Assembly (NCBI GenBank): GCA_945861065.1
Contig: CAMASI010000002.1
Location: 1-64,000 of the forward strand
DNA from: Klebsiella pneumoniae
Lineage (GTDB): Bacteria > Myxococcota_A > UBA796 > GCA-2862545
Length of the DNA: 64,000 nt
Direction: 5' to 3'
Translations under genes and position numbers: made by a program
Notes under the pieces: model-generated
Seen by the model: only the letters and a program-made list of their open reading frames with translations
Told to the model about the DNA's origin: nothing
Databases searched by the model: none
Shown here: positions 35,429 to 45,139 of the stretch, piece after piece
How the letters are laid out: each line of letters opens with the position of its first letter
How positions within the stretch are numbered: position 1 is the first letter of the stretch

Positions 35429-36598
35429 GTGGGTGAGAGGGAACGGCTCGTGCTCGTGGACGACGAGCCTGTAATCCTCAACCTCTTGGCATCCGTCCTG
35501 GATGGCGAGGACTACGACGTGGTGCCGTGCGCTGACGGGCGCACCGCGTTGTTCGAGATCGATAAGGGATGCGACGTCCTCCTCACCGACAAGAATCTGC
35601 CGGACGTGAACGGTCTGGACTTGTTGAAGCGGGCGCGCGAACGCCACCCGGATTGCGAGGGGATCATCATCACGGGCTACGCCTCCTTGGACACGGCGTT
35701 GGCAGCGATGCAACTTGACGCCTTTGACTACATCGTCAAACCGCCGAAGGATATCTTTGAGGTCCGCCGCAAGGTGCGTCAGGCCTTTGACCGCGTTCGC
35801 ATGCGTCGCGAGAATCAAAGGCTGCTTCGGCGTCTCGAAGTACAAAACCAGGAGCTCCAGACCGCGCTCGACCAATTGCGCGATGCGCAGGACGAGCTGA
35901 TCCAGAGCGAGAAACTCGCTGGGATCGGCACGTTGGCCGCTGGAATCGCACATGAAGTGGCGAGTCCGCTGTTCGGCGTGCTCGGGCTCGCCGAAGCGAT
36001 TCTTTTGGAGGACGATCCGGAACTCGTCCGGGGGTATGCGCGCGAAATCGTAGACTACGCGAAGACGATCCGGGAAATCGTCACCCAATTGTCCGGCTAC
36101 AGCCGCAGCGCGGAACGGGAAGGACATACCACCGTGGACCTGTTGCGCGTGGTGGAGGACGCCGTCCGCCTCGTAGTTCGCTCGGTTGGATTTGATCCGG
36201 CACGGGTGCAGGTTCGTGGCCCTGCAGATCTGTATTTGAACGCTCGAACCACCGAAATTGCTCAAGTCTTCGTGAACCTCGTTAAGAACGCTGTGGAAGC
36301 TGTCACGGAGCAACATCTCGGTGAGGGCGGTGCCGTAGACATCACACTTGGGCGAGCCGACGACGTCATTTGGGCCACCGTTTCGGACAACGGGATCGGG
36401 ATTCCTGCAGACCGCGTTCACGCGATTTTCGATCCGTTCTTTACGACCAAGCCCCCCGGTCGTGGCACCGGACTTGGCCTCAACATCGTGTACCGCATCG
36501 TGACAAAGTACCGCGGCCAGGTGGCCGTGGAGAGTGAAGCGGGCCGTGGCACACAAATCACGGTTCGTTTCCCGTGCGGCGGGTCGGTCCAGCCCTGA
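35429..36598 (+). CDS. hybrid receiver-histidine kinase
   Basis: A GTG preceded by GGGGGAGGG starts this 389-residue cytoplasmic protein. An N-terminal receiver domain has the acidic pair Asp11-Asp12, phospho-acceptor Asp54 (LLTDKNLPDVNG) and Lys104 (VKPPKD). A coiled-coil linker leads to a HisKA domain with His175 (AAGIAHEVASPL) and a complete HATPase (NLVKNAVEA, DNGIGIP, FTTK and GTGLGL). The receiver-kinase order, with no sensor domain, suggests that another kinase phosphorylates it. The next gene starts at the last base of its stop codon (TGATG). No DNA-binding output regulator is encoded nearby. Confidence 0.93.
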   Translation: MGERERLVLVDDEPVILNLLASVLDGEDYDVVPCADGRTALFEIDKGCDVLLTDKNLPDVNGLDLLKRARERHPDCEGIIITGYASLDTALAAMQLDAFDYIVKPPKDIFEVRRKVRQAFDRVRMRRENQRLLRRLEVQNQELQTALDQLRDAQDELIQSEKLAGIGTLAAGIAHEVASPLFGVLGLAEAILLEDDPELVRGYAREIVDYAKTIREIVTQLSGYSRSAEREGHTTVDLLRVVEDAVRLVVRSVGFDPARVQVRGPADLYLNARTTEIAQVFVNLVKNAVEAVTEQHLGEGGAVDITLGRADDVIWATVSDNGIGIPADRVHAIFDPFFTTKPPGRGTGLGLNIVYRIVTKYRGQVAVESEAGRGTQITVRFPCGGSVQP

Positions 36599-38373
36599 TG
36601 CGGCTGTGGCTGCGCCTCGTTGGCATCCTTGCACTCGTAGCGGTCACCGGACTTGTGGCGATGGGTGCCGGAGCCATGCGAATCGCGACGACCCGGCAGA
36701 TCGCCGCAAATCAGGAGAAACTGGTCCGGGAAGCGCGGTCGCAAGCGGGCGCGGTCAATGGTTGGCTTCGTGCCCAGGCGGACGGGCTGGATGGCTTTCG
36801 GCGCGCGTTTCGGGAATCTCTCGGGGACCTTCCGCCGGACTTGCAGACCGGACTGCTTCGTGCCGCCCACCGGGGCGTGCGATCGGCAGCCACGGTCGCG
36901 TTGGTCGATTCGGACGGCGTCGCCGTGGTACCGCCCGCCTTTGTGACCGGCGCCGGTGACCGACCTGAAGGAAGTGAAGCGCGGGCTACCGCGTTTCTCG
37001 AGCACATTGTCATGCGGGAAGCGCTCACCCAGGACGTGTGGCACTCGGAGCCTTGGATCTGGCCTGGCGCTCGGTCGCCAAGCATAGCGCTGTCGATTCG
37101 AGCGTCTGAAACGCCCGTGCTTCTTCTCGTCGCTGAGATTGAGCTGTCGGTAGTGACCGAGTTGGGGGCGTTGTCTACAGGCGATCACCTGGTTTCCGTC
37201 GTCACCGGGGATGGGCGCGCCATGGCCGTCGCCGAGCACGCCTTGCTGGACGTAGACGCGCTGGCCGGGTTGTTGGGCACGGACGCGCAGTGGGCCTTTC
37301 GACCGGCCAGTGGCGGGCAGGTGTACGGGGCTGTAGCGCCGGTTCCAGCCACGTCGTGGACCGTGGTCATCGCAGAAACCGACGCAGAAGCACAACGCGC
37401 CGCTGGGGAGATTCGTTCCAGCATGGGCGCGATCCTTACGCTTGTGCTCGCAGGCGCCCTCGCAATGGGCGCGCTCGCGGCGCAGACGGTCTCCGAGCCG
37501 CTCGGTCGTTTGCGCGACGCTGCGCTGCAGGTCGCAGAGGGCCGGCTCGGTCACAGAACCGATGTGGCGAGGTCGGACGAGATTGGCGAACTCGCAACCG
37601 CGTTCAACCTCATGTCGAGCCGACTCCAACAAAACAACGCCGAGATCGAGGCGCAGCGCGCGGAGATCGAGGCCTTCAACCGCGAACTGGTTGCGCGCGT
37701 GGATGAACGAACCGCACAACTCCGGGAGGCGCAGGCCGAGCTTGTTCGGCAGGGGCAGTTGGTAGCGGTGGCAGAGGTCGGCGCTGGCCTCGCCCACGAA
37801 CTCAACAACCCGCTGATGTCCGTCTTGGGGATTGTTCAAATCGTCAAAGCGCGGGCCTCTGCCAAGGATGCCTTGCTGCTGCAGGACGTGGAAACGGCCG
37901 CTTTGCGGTGTCGCGACGTCGTCGCCACCATGGTTCAACTCGAAAAGAAGGATTCGGAGCCGAACGGCGAAACCGGGGTAGACCTCGCCGCGGTCACGAG
38001 AGAAGTCGTTTCGACGGTGGCTGCTGCCTGGCAAAATCGCGGGTGCGTGATCGAAATGGGCGAAGAACCGGCGGACGTATTCGTGCAGCTAGAACCTAGA
38101 CAATGCGGACGGGTATTGGCTCAGGTCGTCAACGCGCTCAAGGCCGTTGTCGATCCGGGCACCCGGGTGCGTGTGGCCGTGATCGCCGCGACTGGCTTCG
38201 GCACCGTCACGTTCATTGGAGATCGCGCTTTTGGGGTCCAAGCCGAACGCAGCGATGACCGCCAGGCGGGTGCATTTGCCGTGTGGGCCGCGCGGCAGGC
38301 GGTCGTAGATGCGGGTGGACGGCTTCATGACCCGGCACACGGGTGGCGCCTCGAACTTCCGGTGGCACGTTGA
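36598..38373 (+). CDS. membrane sensor histidine kinase with degenerate ATPase domain
   Basis: The ATG at 36598 shares its A with the upstream TGA. The 591-residue protein has a transmembrane helix at about 7-27, a 250-residue periplasmic sensor region, a second helix near 280-300, HAMP (about 300-350), a coiled coil and HisKA with His400 (GLAHELNNPLMSVLG). In the HATPase region the N-box is VLAQVVNALKAVV, but the usual DxGxG and GTGLG loops are replaced by FIGDRAFGVQAE and DRQAGAFAVWAA. ATP binding may therefore be weak or lost, and the protein may act as a phospho-acceptor or scaffold. It is coupled at both ends to its neighbours. Confidence 0.85.
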   Translation: MRLWLRLVGILALVAVTGLVAMGAGAMRIATTRQIAANQEKLVREARSQAGAVNGWLRAQADGLDGFRRAFRESLGDLPPDLQTGLLRAAHRGVRSAATVALVDSDGVAVVPPAFVTGAGDRPEGSEARATAFLEHIVMREALTQDVWHSEPWIWPGARSPSIALSIRASETPVLLLVAEIELSVVTELGALSTGDHLVSVVTGDGRAMAVAEHALLDVDALAGLLGTDAQWAFRPASGGQVYGAVAPVPATSWTVVIAETDAEAQRAAGEIRSSMGAILTLVLAGALAMGALAAQTVSEPLGRLRDAALQVAEGRLGHRTDVARSDEIGELATAFNLMSSRLQQNNAEIEAQRAEIEAFNRELVARVDERTAQLREAQAELVRQGQLVAVAEVGAGLAHELNNPLMSVLGIVQIVKARASAKDALLLQDVETAALRCRDVVATMVQLEKKDSEPNGETGVDLAAVTREVVSTVAAAWQNRGCVIEMGEEPADVFVQLEPRQCGRVLAQVVNALKAVVDPGTRVRVAVIAATGFGTVTFIGDRAFGVQAERSDDRQAGAFAVWAARQAVVDAGGRLHDPAHGWRLELPVAR

Positions 38374-39230
38374 ACCGAAGGGGCGCACTGGTCCTCTTGA
38401 CTAGCGGTTTGCTGGTCGTTGGGGGCGCCGTGTGGCGGTACGCAAGCGTGGGCTCCTCTGACGTGGAGGTCGTCGTTCTGCAGGTGGCCGGCGGGGTCAC
38501 GCTCGACGGCACGAAGGGGCAGCATGCGGCGCGCGTCGGTACGGTTCTAGCCGCCGGGGATCGCGTACAAACCGGCGACGATGGCAAGGCGGTCCTGCAG
38601 ATTGGGAACAAATCCCAAGTGCAGATCTCGCCTCGGTCTGACGTCGTCGTGCGTGGGGTCGATGCAGAGGGCGTGCAACTCACGCTTGCGAAGGGGCGCA
38701 TGCACGCGACTGTTCATCCAGAGGACGGCGGCTTGCGCGTTGCGGCAGGAAAGCAGGAGTTGCTCGCTCTTTCTGCGGACTTCGACGTCGGTGTTGCGGA
38801 AGGACTCGTGCAGGTTCGCACGGATCGCGGCTCCGTCGCTATTTCTGGCGCAGACGTGGATGCCGTGACCCAAGGAACGGAGGCCAACTTCGTCGGTCGG
38901 CATGGCACAGTCGGGCCTGTTCCCACCGAGCTTTTACTCGATGTCCCCTGGCCCGAAAGGTCGCCCACGCGGGACGGCACTGCGACTGTAGAGGGCCGCA
39001 CAATCGCGGGCGCAACGGTTCGGATCACCGGACGATTCCCCGGCGAAGTGGTAGCCGTGGCCGATGCCCGGGGTCAGTTCAGCGCCGTCGTACCTCTCGT
39101 GGAGGGGTCCAATGGAGTGGTGGTCGTCGCCACGGATGCGCTGGGTCGCGAGCGCAAGGTGGATGGCGTGGTGGCGAACCGCGACACGACTGGGCCGGCC
39201 TTCCATGGTGGCGCAGTCTACGAGCGCTAG
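38370..39230 (+). CDS. FecR-domain membrane protein with C-terminal Ig-like domain
   Basis: The TTG at 38370 overlaps the previous stop (TTGA); a GTG at 38343 would add nine residues. The roughly 286-residue protein has one N-terminal membrane anchor (ALVLLTSGLLVVGGAVW). A FecR domain follows, with VLAAGDRVQTGDDGKAVLQI, SQVQISPRSDVVV, LTLAKGRMHATV and FDVGVAEGLVQV. The C-terminal Ig-like fold has VEGRTIAGATVRI and GSNGVVVVATDALG. Stand-alone FecR proteins in myxobacteria are periplasmic and often sit beside surface proteins. Its placement between kinases and surface proteins suggests it reports envelope state, but this is inference. Confidence 0.82.
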   Translation: MNRRGALVLLTSGLLVVGGAVWRYASVGSSDVEVVVLQVAGGVTLDGTKGQHAARVGTVLAAGDRVQTGDDGKAVLQIGNKSQVQISPRSDVVVRGVDAEGVQLTLAKGRMHATVHPEDGGLRVAAGKQELLALSADFDVGVAEGLVQVRTDRGSVAISGADVDAVTQGTEANFVGRHGTVGPVPTELLLDVPWPERSPTRDGTATVEGRTIAGATVRITGRFPGEVVAVADARGQFSAVVPLVEGSNGVVVVATDALGRERKVDGVVANRDTTGPAFHGGAVYER

Positions 39231-39255
39231 AGCGGCGTCCGAGCAGGTTGATGGG

Positions 39256-41664
39256 GTGTCGCTGGCTCTGCGCCTCGGTCACGGGCGGGTGTTCTGCCTG
39301 TTTGTGGTGGGGCTGCTCGGCGCGTTCCCTGCGTGGGGCAAGCCCGTCGAAATCAGTTTGCCGAAGGGTCCGCTTCGGCCTGGGGTTCCAGGCCTGGTTT
39401 GGGTCGCTGCCGCAGAGGGCGACCCCACCCTCACCGCGCCGGGCGCCGCCATCCGTGCGCTTCCTTCGCCCGGCCTTTCCATGCTTGCGGCCGAGGTCAC
39501 CGCGCCACTGAACGTGTCGACGTTGACGCTGCAGGCGGTGTCCCTGGGAACCACAGAAACCCGTGTGGTCTCCGTGTCGATTCCGGAGGCCTCGTCGCTG
39601 GAATTGTCGGACCACAGCGACGCTAGCACGCGGTTCGCCAGCGTCTCGCTCTCGGTTTCCGGTGCTTCGTCGGCATGGACGTCGGAGGGGCAAGTCGCTG
39701 CGGAGAAATCGGGAATCGTCTTGACGCCGAGTGGTGGCACGGCACCCCGCGTCATCGGCGTTGCAGCGCGGCGGACGGGCGAGGACCGCCCCGTCTTTTC
39801 CGCCGTTCGACTGCGGGCTCGGGTGAGCCTACCCTACGTGGTCGAGGCTGGTGCGAGGCTGTCGGTCACCGTGTCGGGACGGGCTTACGGCCCTTTTCTG
39901 GCCGACGCGGAGGGTCGAGTCGAGGCCGCCATCGATCAGTGGCCCGGTGAGACCAGCGGCGACGCTGTTTTCACAGACGCGTTGGGCAACGAGACACGCG
40001 CCGTTCTGCCATTGCCCGGGGGGAACGTGCCCGTTTTGCTCGTCGTACCACCGGCCGTTGGCGGGTCGTACGCTTGGTTGCACGTGTGGAGTCCCGACGG
40101 AAACGACTGGCACGGGCCCGCGCCGCACTGCACAGGAAGCGGCGCGGAACTATCGGTGCTGCCTCTGGGATCCGGAGAGTTCGCTGCGTTGCTGCCGGAC
40201 GTGGACCCAGCACACGGGTGGAGCGGCACGTGCACAGTGGCAAACGCCACGTCGCCGCTGAAAGTAGACGCGGCTGAGGGACGTCCTGCGCGTTTGTCGT
40301 TGCGCGTCTGGCCTGACGAGTTGGACGCAGATTTCCCGTCCGCGGAGATCCGCGCTGTTGTCGAAGACGCGACCGGGGAAAGGCTCGCGTTGCATGGCTT
40401 GTCGGTCACCGCTTCTCGCGGCGAGGTGCGGGTAGACCCTGACAATTCCGATCAGCGCACGTTTCTCGCGGAATACGTCGGCGTCGTCTCGCCCGACTTT
40501 GCCCCCGACGAAATCGTGGCGGTATTGACGCCAGGCCCAGGCGCCGGCGCCGTCGCTTCGTTGAGCACTGGCGTGAGCCGATGGGACGAGAGCGGTGCGA
40601 TCGTGTGGGCTTTGGCGCTTGACGACCAACAGCGACCCCTGGCCGACGTCGCGGTGTCGTGGATCCTGTCAGGCCAACCTGGGGTCGGGCGAACAGGGAC
40701 AACAGGCGTTGCCGTGGGCAGGGTGCTTACGCCCAACGAAGGCGGAGCCGCGCGACTTTTGGCGACCTGCGGCGCCGTAACGGCAGAGCGCGCCGTGCGA
40801 ACGAAAGGGCCCTTTCTTACGGCCTTCACAGCGCCCCAGCTTCAAAGCCTACGAACTGTACAGTTCAAGCACGGGCGCGCAGTGGCCGTCGGCATTGAGG
40901 TCCATCCTTCCGTCGTCCGATCCGAAGCGGGCGTGAGTGCGAAAATCCTCATCACCGTGCGGGATCGAACCGGCTTGGACGTTTCCGAAGCACCTCAAAT
41001 CGTCGCGTCGGAAGGAGAGGTCGGACCTGTCGAGCGGCTCGCCAACGGTGGTTGGGAGGCCTCCTTCAGTCCTGAACAAGGCGGTCGCGCGCGTCATGTT
41101 GAGGTGTCAGCCGAGGTTGCTGATGTCCGTGCGTCCACGACCGTCCAGGTCGACCCGGCGCCCATCCGAGGGAGCGCCGGCATCTGGTTCGGCGGAATGA
41201 CCAACTTTGGGCGTGTCCTCAGTCCGGCCGGGGGACTGGACGTCGACCTGAACCTGGGTCGTCGGAGCGATGTGGCCTTACGCCTAGGTGGGGCGCTCTG
41301 GGGCGCGCGCGCCGACGTCATCACGTCGGCCTCGGAGCAACGTTTGGCTTCCATCCTGTACCCGGTCCACGCTGCTGTCCTGCTGCAGCGTGAGCGGAGG
41401 GGCCTTTCCGCTTGGGCAGGCGCAGGGGGAACGGCCGCCCTGGAATCGCTGCGCGTTTGGTCCGGAGACCAGGTCGTCGCCCAGGGCATCGGTGCCCGTG
41501 GCGGCCCGATTGTCTTCGCCGGTCTGGGGTGGCGAACCGGTACCCACGGGCAGATCGCCGCGGAGTTACGCAGTGCATGGTTGCTTGGGTTTCCAGCGAG
41601 CACAGGCTTCGTCGGGAATTTAGGCGGCATCGGGGCCGGTTTCGGCTACCGTGAGGTGTGGTAG
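39256..41664 (+). CDS. large exported Ig-like protein with barrel-like C-terminus
   Basis: The GTG at 39256 gives a good signal peptide (hydrophobic core VFCLFVVGLLGAF, then PAWG); an ATG at 39205 within the FecR gene is the alternative. The 802-residue protein is beta-rich. It contains several Ig/invasin-like stretches, for example VVEDATGERLALHGLSVTAS and VTVRDRTGLDVSEAP-type segments, and a last 160 residues that resemble an outer-membrane barrel (GIWFGGMTNFGRVLSP, GLDVDLNLGRRSDVALRLGG, GGIGAGFGYREVW with a terminal aromatic). No named family is certain. It is the fourth gene of the packed signalling and surface operon. Confidence 0.6.
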   Translation: MSLALRLGHGRVFCLFVVGLLGAFPAWGKPVEISLPKGPLRPGVPGLVWVAAAEGDPTLTAPGAAIRALPSPGLSMLAAEVTAPLNVSTLTLQAVSLGTTETRVVSVSIPEASSLELSDHSDASTRFASVSLSVSGASSAWTSEGQVAAEKSGIVLTPSGGTAPRVIGVAARRTGEDRPVFSAVRLRARVSLPYVVEAGARLSVTVSGRAYGPFLADAEGRVEAAIDQWPGETSGDAVFTDALGNETRAVLPLPGGNVPVLLVVPPAVGGSYAWLHVWSPDGNDWHGPAPHCTGSGAELSVLPLGSGEFAALLPDVDPAHGWSGTCTVANATSPLKVDAAEGRPARLSLRVWPDELDADFPSAEIRAVVEDATGERLALHGLSVTASRGEVRVDPDNSDQRTFLAEYVGVVSPDFAPDEIVAVLTPGPGAGAVASLSTGVSRWDESGAIVWALALDDQQRPLADVAVSWILSGQPGVGRTGTTGVAVGRVLTPNEGGAARLLATCGAVTAERAVRTKGPFLTAFTAPQLQSLRTVQFKHGRAVAVGIEVHPSVVRSEAGVSAKILITVRDRTGLDVSEAPQIVASEGEVGPVERLANGGWEASFSPEQGGRARHVEVSAEVADVRASTTVQVDPAPIRGSAGIWFGGMTNFGRVLSPAGGLDVDLNLGRRSDVALRLGGALWGARADVITSASEQRLASILYPVHAAVLLQRERRGLSAWAGAGGTAALESLRVWSGDQVVAQGIGARGGPIVFAGLGWRTGTHGQIAAELRSAWLLGFPASTGFVGNLGGIGAGFGYREVW

Positions 41665-41668
41665 CACC

Positions 41669-44600
41669 ATGTTCCTGCTGCTCGCCGCTTGTGCACCTAC
41701 GTTGCCCGACCCAGTCGTCGAGCGAGTCACGCCGGATTTCGCCTGGTACGGCGACGCCAGCGATGTCACCGTGCTCGGGCAAGGATTTGTACCCGGCCTG
41801 AGAGTGGATGCCGGCGGCGGCGACCCCCAGATTCTAGACAACTGGAACGTCAAACTCGTTGCCGGGACGGACGTGCTGCCGTTGCTCGACGTCGAGCTCG
41901 TGCACGACGACCAGATCGATGCGTCCATTCCCGCGGACTGGCCGGTCGGTGTGTACGACGTCGTGGTCACCTCCGGGGACGGCCGAACAGGTCGACTCGA
42001 AGGGGGTTTTACGCTCACGGAGACGCGTGCCGACCACCTCGACGCCCAATCCGACGACACGTTTCTGGTAGGGCAGCTATTGGTCGTCGACATCCATCTC
42101 TTGGACCGAGACGAGGGTCGGGTCTTTGAAGACCTGGAAGTAGAGGTGGAGGTCGCGACCGAGTCTGGGGCCACGGTAAGCGTCGGCGGACTGGTAGATG
42201 CCGTCGAGGTAGACCCATGGCACACCAGCGGGCACATTGGCACCACCGGCGAAGTCAAACTCTTTGTCGAAGCGAACGCTCCGGACCTGATCACGCTGAC
42301 CGTACGGCCACTCGACCCGCTTTCGCCGATCAAGGGCGTCGAGCACACTGTCGTTGCCGAACCCGACGAAGTTGCGTCGTTGTATCTGGGGCTGCCCTCC
42401 GACCCGTTCGAGGCCGTAGCGGGCGAGCCGTTCGACGTGATCGTTGAGCTGAGAGACGCGAACAACTTCCTCGTTCAAGAATCTGAGGATGTCACGCTAC
42501 GAACTGGCTGCAACGAAGACATTCAGGAGGTGCAGATCCTCAATGGCACCGCGGTCGTCACGTTTACGCTAACGCGCGCCACCGACGCATTGTGCACGTC
42601 GCAACAAGTGACCTCGGAGTCCCCTCCGGGCGCTTCTGCCACATTTCCCGTGCTTGCGGGGCCGCTCGACCGTTTCATTGTCGACGTTGGGGGCGGGGCA
42701 GTTGCCGGCAAGTCGGTAGACGTTTCTGTACTTCCGCTGGATGCATTTGCGAATTCCATTTCTTATGCCGGTGCGTTGACCTTTGACGATGGGTTCCAGA
42801 CGGTTCCGGATGCGACGTGTGCGGTAGGCACCAATGACGTGCTTGCCTGCGAATTTACGCCTTTTCACGCCGGTACCGCACAGCTCACGGTCGATGGCGA
42901 CGGCATCTTCGGCACCTCGGCGACCTATTCGGTCCTTGCCAACCCGGACCCGGTCGAACTCGATGTCGAAATCGGTTCGTCAACGGTCGTGGCCGGCGTC
43001 CCGTTTCGCGTTGAGCTCACGGCCTACGACGCGTGGGGCAACCCGATCGCAACTGGCCTGTTTTCGCCGTTCCCGGTCACCGCAGGTGGGGACCCGGTCA
43101 CGTGCGAGAATGCGGGCGCGGAGCTCGATGGGAGCGCGCTCTTGCTATGCACGCTCACGCGGGCCAGCATCGGCGTGGCGCTCACCGTCGGTGCAGCCGA
43201 CGTCGAAGGCAGCTCCGAGCCCCTGTCGGTTGCCAATGGTCCGCTCGCCCGCGTCGAACTCAGCGCGCCCGACACCGTGCCAGCCGGTGCCTCCTTTATC
43301 GTCTCCGTGGCAGCGTTTGACGCCTATGACAACGCGTACGTCGTCACCGCGGACCCGGTCGTTCAGCTTGCGGACAGCTCAGGGTCTCTGTCGCCGTCGA
43401 GTGTCACGCTGGACCCCAGTGGTGCGGGATTGGTGTCGGCGGTGATCACGGTAGCCGGAACTTCCGTCATCGCAGCCGTGCAGGCCGGCGTGACGTTCGG
43501 TGTGAGCGCGGAAATCGATGTGGTGGCGGCGACGGCGGATCACTTGCTCGTGGACGTGTCTGAGCCCTGGATTTGGGTCGGTGAAGCGCTACCCGTGCAG
43601 GTTGAAGCGGTGGACGCTTTTGGAAATCATGTGGAGTCTGTGACTGCAGCTGGGGTTGCCACGTCACGCATCGCTGGGGCATTGCCGGCAGCATTCAGTA
43701 TGGTCAATGGGTTTGCGACGTTGACGCACACGTGGTCGGACGTCGCGTCGGCGGATGTGCTTGATGCCGCAGTGTTGGGTTTGCAGGGAGAAAGCGGCCC
43801 CCTGCTCGTCGTGGCGCACTGCGACGCCGGTGGACCTGAGCTCCAACTCAGCTTCGCCGGCAGCGATGAGCCCGTGGTTTGCCTTGTCGCCGGCACGGCC
43901 AACATTCTGGCGGATTTTTCCTCCTCCGTTTCGGGGACGACGCCGATTGATACTTGGGGCCTTTCTTTTGACGATGGCACGTCGGTCTTGGGCGCGACTG
44001 CCACGCCGTCGCTCACACGGTTCGAAGTGGGTTCCGCGGCGGTTCGCGCGTTGGTGGCCCAGGAAGACGGGTGTGCTGCGGAGAAGGAGGTCACGGCCTG
44101 GGTCGGCCTGGACGACGGCTCGGTCACGGGACCCGTTGTGATGTCCATCGACGATCCCGAGCTGGACGTCTCTGACGGGCTCACCACAGTGCGAGTGACG
44201 GGCGCCACGGATTGCACGGGTGACTTGGCGGTAGGCGCCGAGATCCAAATCCGAACAGACGTAGGGGTCCTCAGCGCCGTAACGCCTTCGGGCTTTGGGC
44301 TGACCCTCCTGACGAACGCGAGCGGCGGTGGCACGGCTACGCTCAGCACAATCGGGGCCGACACGGCGGTGGATGGGACCGCGTTGGCGTGGGTGCCGTC
44401 TGGGTCGGCCGGAGGGTACGTCGCATTTTCCGTCGTCGGAGACGATCAGCGGCCCGTGATTTGGACCCAGACCCCCGTTGGTTTTTTCGACGGGCCCGTG
44501 GCGTCCATTACTTTTGTGTTTTCCGAACCGTTGGCGCCCTCCTCCGTGACGGATGGCGTGGTGACCCTGGAGGTGGACGGCCTGCCTGAGTCGCTGGGCG

Positions 44601-45139
44601 ACGTCACCCTCGACGCAACTGGAACCCTGTTGACTTTCGTGCCGCTCCTTCCAATTCCAGAGGGGTCGCTGGCTGCGATCACGGTGACCGACGAGGTGCG
44701 GGACGTAAGTGGTCTCCGTCTAGACGGCGCATTTGTGGGAGACCGTTCAGCGTACCTCGCGTATCTAGGTGCGGTGTCGCCGCTCGACGCACCGACCACC
44801 TGTTCTGTTTCGAGTCCGCTCTCAGCGATTATTCGACCCGATGGTGACGCTGGCGCAGGCAGTGAAGCCGACGAAGTCACAGTCGCCGTCGCCACTGCGG
44901 TCACATCTTCGTGGTGGGTTGTGGACGTCAGAGACCCGCTCACGGGCCAACTGTTGAGGGTAGACCACGTGATTCCGGTAGGTCCCGAGGACACGATCGT
45001 GTGGGACGGACGCGATCAGTCGCGTAGGGTGCTCCCAAACGGCCTATACACACTGACCGTCGCGGCCGATGACGGAGTGGGTGGGCGGGGAACGCCCTGT
45101 GTGGTTTCGGTAACGGTGGACAACGTGGGGGTGTTGTGA
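41669..45139 (+). CDS. large surface lipoprotein with many Ig-like domains
   Basis: The ATG at 41669 gives a minimal signal and lipobox (MFLLLAAC); the frame is open from a GTG at 41651. The 1156-residue product starts with an IPT/TIG-like domain (VERVTPDFAWYGDASDVTVLG). Several invasin- and filamin-like repeats follow, marked by VxAxDAxGN phrases such as VELTAYDAWGNPI, VAAFDAYDNAYV and VEAVDAFGNHV. An SbsA Ig-like domain comes next (SITFVFSEPLAPSSV), then a FlgD-like Ig end (DTIVWDGRDQSRRVLPNGLY). The design fits an adhesin or structural surface protein anchored by lipid. The stop overlaps the next histidine kinase gene (GTGA). Confidence 0.8.
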   Translation: MFLLLAACAPTLPDPVVERVTPDFAWYGDASDVTVLGQGFVPGLRVDAGGGDPQILDNWNVKLVAGTDVLPLLDVELVHDDQIDASIPADWPVGVYDVVVTSGDGRTGRLEGGFTLTETRADHLDAQSDDTFLVGQLLVVDIHLLDRDEGRVFEDLEVEVEVATESGATVSVGGLVDAVEVDPWHTSGHIGTTGEVKLFVEANAPDLITLTVRPLDPLSPIKGVEHTVVAEPDEVASLYLGLPSDPFEAVAGEPFDVIVELRDANNFLVQESEDVTLRTGCNEDIQEVQILNGTAVVTFTLTRATDALCTSQQVTSESPPGASATFPVLAGPLDRFIVDVGGGAVAGKSVDVSVLPLDAFANSISYAGALTFDDGFQTVPDATCAVGTNDVLACEFTPFHAGTAQLTVDGDGIFGTSATYSVLANPDPVELDVEIGSSTVVAGVPFRVELTAYDAWGNPIATGLFSPFPVTAGGDPVTCENAGAELDGSALLLCTLTRASIGVALTVGAADVEGSSEPLSVANGPLARVELSAPDTVPAGASFIVSVAAFDAYDNAYVVTADPVVQLADSSGSLSPSSVTLDPSGAGLVSAVITVAGTSVIAAVQAGVTFGVSAEIDVVAATADHLLVDVSEPWIWVGEALPVQVEAVDAFGNHVESVTAAGVATSRIAGALPAAFSMVNGFATLTHTWSDVASADVLDAAVLGLQGESGPLLVVAHCDAGGPELQLSFAGSDEPVVCLVAGTANILADFSSSVSGTTPIDTWGLSFDDGTSVLGATATPSLTRFEVGSAAVRALVAQEDGCAAEKEVTAWVGLDDGSVTGPVVMSIDDPELDVSDGLTTVRVTGATDCTGDLAVGAEIQIRTDVGVLSAVTPSGFGLTLLTNASGGGTATLSTIGADTAVDGTALAWVPSGSAGGYVAFSVVGDDQRPVIWTQTPVGFFDGPVASITFVFSEPLAPSSVTDGVVTLEVDGLPESLGDVTLDATGTLLTFVPLLPIPEGSLAAITVTDEVRDVSGLRLDGAFVGDRSAYLAYLGAVSPLDAPTTCSVSSPLSAIIRPDGDAGAGSEADEVTVAVATAVTSSWWVVDVRDPLTGQLLRVDHVIPVGPEDTIVWDGRDQSRRVLPNGLYTLTVAADDGVGGRGTPCVVSVTVDNVGVL

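Noticed and set aside
35357-36634. Upstream extension of the Asp-rich exported protein frame to 36634
   Set aside because: It is antisense to the receiver-histidine kinase gene; the real start at 35356 has a GGAGG site and a signal peptide.
36418-38034. 538-codon minus-strand frame over the membrane histidine kinase
   Set aside because: It is an antisense shadow; HAMP and HisKA motifs on the plus strand identify the true gene.
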